Assembly (NCBI RefSeq): GCF_003473485.1
Contig: NC_053044.1
Coordinates: 35,840,091 to 35,904,090, forward strand
Source: Medicago truncatula
Lineage: Eukaryota > Streptophyta > Magnoliopsida > Fabales > Fabaceae
Length of the DNA: 64,000 bases
Direction: 5' to 3'
The translations under genes and the position numbers were made by a program. This document shows positions 59,160-64,000 of this stretch, piece by piece (the stretch's first letter is position 1; every line of letters starts with the position of its first letter). The notes beneath the pieces are model-generated. The model searched no databases and had not been told where the DNA came from. It saw nothing but the letters and a program-made list of their open reading frames with translations.

Positions 59160-61652
59160 CTAGGAAAGGACTTTGGAGACAACTCCTGCAGCAACTGTCC
59201 GGTCTCCTTCTCTCAAAGAAAATATTTGTCCTGTTAATAATTAAATGATTGTTGTAAGATTATATTGTGGATTGTGGTCACACACAAAAAATGTTGGACA
59301 TATGACGTCAAAATAATAATAACTAAGAAAACAAACACAATGCAAAGACAGTTCCAACTTTCTTATACGACATCAATTTTAATCTGATTGATAAATGAGA
59401 TAATGTAGATCTTATTCTAAATAAGCAAAAGATGATATGAAAAAACTATATTCTGTGATCCATCATAGATAATGCTTACCATGATCAAGAGGATAAGGTA
59501 ACGTCAGCTCAAAAGTTGCAGTCACATTATCACCAGGCATAACCATCTTGACATCATCAGGTAATTGTACCTTTTCGGTAATGTCTGCAGTCCTCAGGTA
59601 AAATTTAGAGAGGACATAAACAATTTGTGCTTCAAACTTCTTATATGTTTTCAATGTACCATGCTTGGCGATAACCTATAATTTTCATCAAAAGAAGGTT
59701 TTAAAAACGGAGAAGGAAAAATTGGTTCATTTTCATAAAATGAAATGGTAAATTGCATTTTGAATCAGAATCTGTTTCACTCACCATCCCCCTCTGCACA
59801 TCACCATGCTTAAGACCTGGTAGAAGAAGTCCTACTTTACAACCAGCCTAAAAATGGACACATAATATTCAATTATCCACTAGTCCAAATTGCGAGGAAA
59901 AAAAAGTAGAGGATAGTAGTAAATGCTATATGATTTTACTCACTTCTCCTCTATCCACAAGTTTCTTAAACATTTCCACACCAGTTACAGTAGTCTTCAA
60001 AGGTTCACCCTGCATACAAAAGACTGATAAATACAAAAACATAAACCATAAAGCAAAAAACTATAAGACTTTTAATTTTCTGTTTACCTGTGTCAGTCCT
60101 AGTATTTCAACCTCTTCACCAACTTTGATAGTACCTTGTTCAACATGACCAGTGGCAACAGTTCCACGCCCCTTCCCATAAACCGAAGATAGTGGAAGGA
60201 ACATCAGGAAGTTGACAACATATGTGGAGGAGTAAATACAGAACAGAGAAAATAATTTTGTTCACTGTATGATATTTCTACTTACCTGAATATAGAAAAT
60301 ATCTTCTATTGGCATTACAAAAGGTCTATAAAGCTGTCGAACGGGATCAGCATCCATTAGTTTCAAGATAGCTTTCTCTCCTAGTTCTTCATTAGTCCCT
60401 TGCAAGGCATACAGACCCGAACCGCTCACAATTGGAAGCTCAACATGAGACTGCAAGAACAATCAGGAAATTTTACAAAATGCATGATTTGAGTATGAAT
60501 TTAAAAAAAATAGAGAAAATGAACTAAGTCTTACCCTAGAAATAGTAATTCCTCTCTCCTTTTCCTCAGGAGCCTTGTCGATTTCATCAAAAGCAATGGC
60601 CTTGGCATTACCTTCAGCAGCTAGTACCTGTTCCACAAAATCGATCAATTCACTTGTATAATAAGTATTGTGCAGCAAAAAAACCTAAACCGAGTCACAA
60701 ATTTAATGCCAAAACCTTTGTAGTTGCAGCAGTTAGTGTGGTTTTTCCATGATCCACATGACCAATAGTGCGGGGCTTTCTGCAAACGAAAACAACAATA
60801 GAAAGGAAACAATTTTGTCACTTAATAATAGCATATTCCCATACCCTATGCACCGACTCAAAATACTGAAAACGATACAAACACATTGGCACTAGTAATA
60901 ATTTGATAAAATAAAATTGATCGAATGTAGTCACATGTGTTGAACCATGGTTTTAAATTGCAGTGTGATCTTCAACCACGTGTACAGCTGCATTGTTAGC
61001 ACATCAGGAACCACATCAGATGATTTCGGCCCATGTTCCAAATCTTGTCACCGAAAATTAAAATTTCGAAAAGCCAATTCCATTATGCTATGCTTTAGCT
61101 ATAATGAAAAAACATACATTTAACCGTCTCTCAAGTGTGTATTTCAAGCATTTCCCGATCAGTATTTACGGACCAAACTAAGACTCTAAGTGGTGGATAA
61201 ATAGTGTAGTAGCATAGTGATGTTACTTTATATAGTTTGTGAAAATTTATTTCACACCGCAACAACAGCAATGCGCATGACAGTAGCCGCAATGACCGGA
61301 TCCGCGACCGCAATTTAAAACCATGTGTCAAACACTAAACATGCATTCAGTTTAAACTTTAAAGTGTCAATGCTTATTATGCTATATAATAAAACATAGA
61401 TAAAATAAACCTAATTTCTTAATGTGCATGATGATTGCATGCGGGCAAGTTATATAACTGCATCCATGACAAGTAACGTAGGTAACAAGAAATGAAGTAA
61501 GGGTTTTAATATTATTACGTCGGTGTGAAAGTGGCCATGGATCTCTGGAGAGAAACAAAGGAAGATGCATTGTTGTTGATGGAAATGATGGAAGAAGTTG
61601 CACGAGATATGAAATGGAAAGAGGGTTTTCTGAAGAAAGCAAGAGAAGCCAT
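59160..61652 (-). CDS. Mitochondrial EF-Tu-like protein lacking the G-domain core, 9 exons
   Basis: Exons (minus): 61652-61519, 60779-60716, 60627-60535, 60450-60286, 60171-60088, 60009-59944, 59847-59785, 59675-59480, 59230-59160. All joins are GT-AG in phase, giving 311 residues against about 450 for plant mitochondrial EF-Tu. The presequence [20 protein letters not shown] ends before RSMATFTP, as in the plant mitochondrial form. It keeps the P-loop [11 protein letters not shown], the switch I words [13 protein letters not shown], a G5-like SGSGL, domain 2 ([20 protein letters not shown]) and domain 3 ([20 protein letters not shown], then [10 protein letters not shown]). The region that should hold G3 (DCPGH) and G4 (NKxD) is gone: SHVE is joined directly to [14 protein letters not shown] inside exon 4. 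Smaller losses occur before IGHVDHG, after LKLMDA, and before FYLRTAD. With no G3/G4 it should not act as a normal translation GTPase. The exon 5 acceptor (GGGAAG) is weak. Confidence 0.85.
60946..61325. mobile_element. MITE in intron 1 of the EF-Tu-like gene
   Basis: Ends CATGGTTTTAAATTGCAGTG and (other strand) CATGGTTTTAAATTGCGGTC form a 15-bp perfect then imperfect inverted repeat. The flanking eight-base words TGTTGAAC (60938-60945) and TGTCAAAC (61326-61333) agree at six positions, consistent with an old hAT-type insertion. No coding region. Confidence 0.7.
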
Positions 61653-62992
61653 TGGAATTGGAATCTTGGAAATGGAAGGAATGAACTAGCGGCTATATAA
61701 TAAGTTGTTTAATGAAAATATAGTAATTTAACGAAAGAAATTAGGTTAAAATAAATTAGAAAGTAATAAAAGCAAACAAATAAAATATTTAGACATAAAA
61801 TCAAAGTGGATATGGATTATTTGTTGAGATGTTTATGCTAGATAGGAAAATGAGTTTTGCAAAAATAAATCATAATATTTTTTTGGACAAATAAACGAAA
61901 TTCACTTATTCAGATCGATAGAGTACATCGATACAATACAAATTCAAAGCCGCTAAAAACAAAAAGGCAGAATACAAATATGACTATATTTAAGCCACTA
62001 AAATACTCATGTTTCCGGATCTACAACATTGACGACGTAGATGTAATTGATTGAATATGCACTTATCAAAACTAATCTTTCAACCCGAATCAAATAAACA
62101 CCGTACTGAGACAGGAAATCAAAAACACGACGAGAAATGAAAATAAACAAAGTCGTGCTAGACGATGAAATCACCAAAACAAACAAAAGAAAACCGAAAG
62201 ATATGTGAAAGTCACTTATTTTTCTAAAAGAGAAAGAAAAACAATTCAGATGGATGATTTTGGAGAAGGAAATAGGTGACGATTAGGGTGCGTTATAGTA
62301 CCTCTCTTATTCTTCTTTTAATCTTTTTTTTGTTGCTTACAAAAGAAAATACTTCAGGAGATTTCAGAGCAAATTATACATATGCTTTAATGGGGAAGAC
62401 AAGAGACAAGGTAGGAGCAGGGTATATGTATGTAGGACATTGTTTTGTTGTAATGATTTATGAGCACACATGTGAATAGAGGTAGGTACCTGATGCTGAT
62501 TTGTCCTTGTGGAAAGTTGAGAATACTAGAAGCCACAAGAAATAATAGATCCAAATACAAATATACTGGTATAGTCTAACAATAGTACTATGATATGATT
62601 TACATCTGTGTCTTTATGAGTCTGCATGCACACATTTGAATCTATAAGTGTAAATATAATTCAATCCATATGACAGATTGCTTATGTTTGTGCAGGAGTA
62701 AGAAATGAAGTTCAAATGCCTAACATAATTTGCACATATAGGAAAAGTGAAAATCGATGAGCTACATTAAGTTTGCATCAAAGCACATGCATATATAATA
62801 CCTTAGAAAAGTCACAAACTGAAATGGACTTCAAATATGTTTATATGACAAAACCTTGTCAAATCAAAAATTGTTCAAATCTTTATCTCCATGTTGGTTC
62901 AAGCACAAACATGCCCTAATTCTTTTTGCAAGGATTGTACACATCCTTTTATTGGACTTTGGTGATGGCTCCATTTGTATGATAGGTGATGA
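61653..62992. other. Intergenic DNA between the EF-Tu-like and TNL genes
   Basis: No supported gene. The open frame at 62276-62479 plus lacks any domain. The part nearest 62992 is the 3' flank of the TNL exon. Confidence 0.45.
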
Positions 62993-63541
62993 CTACACTT
63001 TCACATCATGTGACAGATCCATTTCAACATCAAGCGATGCTTCTACTTTCACGTTAGGTGACGATTGCATGTTCACTTCGGCTAATGGTTCCAATTCCAT
63101 GCTAGTTGATGATTCAACTTCAATAGTAATTGACTGTTCAATTTCCATTGTAATTGACTGGCCATATACCAGATAAACAGCGGTCTCCTTAACAATCAAT
63201 CCATGCTCAAAAGCTACAAAGATCTCCACTTCGTTGCCAGGTCCGAGATTTGATGCCACATTCTTCCAATCTTCATCATTAAAGGAAATTATCGTGTCTC
63301 GCTTGTATATCTGGATGGTGCACTTTGTATAATTAATGATCAAGATGCTAGTAAGACATTCAACTCCCATGTTTTCAGATGTTGATGAATAAACAGTACA
63401 TAGGATTATTCCCTTCATGTGACAATCAATATCCTCAGGAACTTGAAATTGTGCTGAAGGTCCTTCACCTGTATAGGCTAACCAAGAAGGATAATTTCCA
63501 CCCGGAAGGAACAAATCACTATAATTGTTGGTTGTAGGTTC
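62993..63541 (-). CDS. Last exon of a TIR-NBS-LRR (TNL) type gene, C-terminal C-JID domain plus repeat tail
   Basis: The exon begins after an acceptor (GATACAG|GAACCT) at 63541 and ends at TAG 62993-62995, 182 residues. It encodes the C-terminal jelly-roll/Ig-like domain (C-JID) found after the LRRs of plant TNL receptors: DLFLPGGNYPSWLAYTGEGP, AQFQVPEDIDCHMKGIILCT, NYTKCTIQIYKRDTIISFND and LGPGNEVEIFVAFEHGLIVK, ending VYLVYGQ. This domain helps bind the pathogen effector in characterised receptors. After it comes an unusual acidic tail of about seven imperfect 8-residue units (SITMEIEQ, SITIEVES, STSMELEP, LAEVNMQS, SPNVKVEA, SLDVEMDL, SHDVKV). TIR, NB-ARC and LRR exons would lie beyond position 64000, so this is a partial gene; it could also be an isolated fragment. 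Confidence 0.82.
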   Translation of the reverse strand, partial: EPTTNNYSDLFLPGGNYPSWLAYTGEGPSAQFQVPEDIDCHMKGIILCTVYSSTSENMGVECLTSILIINYTKCTIQIYKRDTIISFNDEDWKNVASNLGPGNEVEIFVAFEHGLIVKETAVYLVYGQSITMEIEQSITIEVESSTSMELEPLAEVNMQSSPNVKVEASLDVEMDLSHDVKV

Positions 63542-64000
63542 CTGTATCATAAGCATATGCTTTGTTAATAACATGATTGTGCTTTTCAAGTTGCATATGC
63601 TTGTTAATTATATAACCATGAAAGTAAAACTGAAATAGTTGCATATACTTAAGGAAATAACAAAGGAATAAAAACTGTACAAATCAAATTTGACCTAATA
63701 AATAAGAATCTTTTTCCCTCATGATTTTATGTCAATCAACAAGTTATATCATTAAATTTCATATAAGGGTTCTGTAATTTAAGACTCAAAAAGGGGGCAT
63801 CCTCAATTGTAGCTGCAGAGCATCCTTTGTCCTGCGTCATTCATTTTCTACCTGTTCTACCATGCAACCATATGCTACATTTTCTGCTAGCACAACTCAA
63901 GACAATTTGCCTGTTTTCCATAGTTACTCCAGCTCAATCATCACCCATTTATTGCCATATCAAGCTGATTTGGGTTTCGGTATTTCAAGTGCAAAGTAAA
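63542..64000. other. Intron or flank of the TNL gene, up to the window edge
   Basis: No further exon could be supported; the sequence has stops in all minus-strand frames and is AT-rich. It most likely belongs to the intron before the last TNL exon. Confidence 0.4.

Noticed and set aside
62276..62479. 67-residue open frame on the plus strand with a hydrophobic start resembling a signal peptide
   Set aside because: Short, no Cys or other family pattern, and no promoter or stop context that sets it apart from chance.

Overview
The window reads as plant nuclear DNA, very probably from a legume such as Medicago truncatula. It is AT-rich, its genes are intron-bearing with GT-AG junctions, and it holds plant transposable elements including a Cassandra LTR carrying a 5S-rRNA-like stretch. 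The species is an inference from overall resemblance; family assignments come from reading motifs, not from a database search.

Genes, left to right: a small Sel1-repeat protein (minus, 3 exons, 2395-4095); a WUN1/wound-induced NTF2-like protein (minus, 11631-12119) with no in-frame AUG before its conserved domain; two tandem PLAC8/DUF2985 membrane proteins (minus, 18130-19668 and 29857-31353); alpha-SNAP (minus, 9 exons, 33209-38356, a full 289 aa reading frame); an AVT6-type vacuolar amino acid transporter (plus, 5 exons, 48117-50271) with an extra copy of its promoter and first exon 2 kb upstream (46064-46424); a small ARM-repeat protein with a likely organelle presequence (minus, 6 exons, 51837-54572); a mitochondrial EF-Tu-like gene (minus, 9 exons, 59160-61652) whose frame is intact but whose GTPase core is missing; and the last exon of a TIR-NBS-LRR type gene (minus, 62993-63541) that continues off the right edge.

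Mobile DNA dominates the rest. A 6.0 kb Ty1/copia element (19876-25882, target duplication CTAAT) sits in the upstream region of the first PLAC8 copy and is absent from the matching site of the second copy. It carries a nested 1.1 kb TG..CA element (target duplication CCTAA). A Cassandra solo LTR (39924-42306, target duplication CAATA) is split by a 2.0 kb solo LTR (40190-42181). A second member of that 2 kb family (55182-58387, target duplication TGGAA) is itself split by a 1.2 kb element (56484-57706, target duplication CATAC) related to the one inside the copia element. There are also hAT-, Harbinger- and Mutator-like MITEs, several tRNA-derived SINEs and a decayed LINE reverse transcriptase fragment.

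The genes are independent housekeeping, membrane and defence genes; nothing suggests a cluster with a joint function. The items that most deserve a second look are the in-frame EF-Tu-like protein lacking G3 and G4, the duplicated AVT6 first exon, the WUN1 gene without a visible start codon, and the 8-residue repeat tail of the TNL exon.
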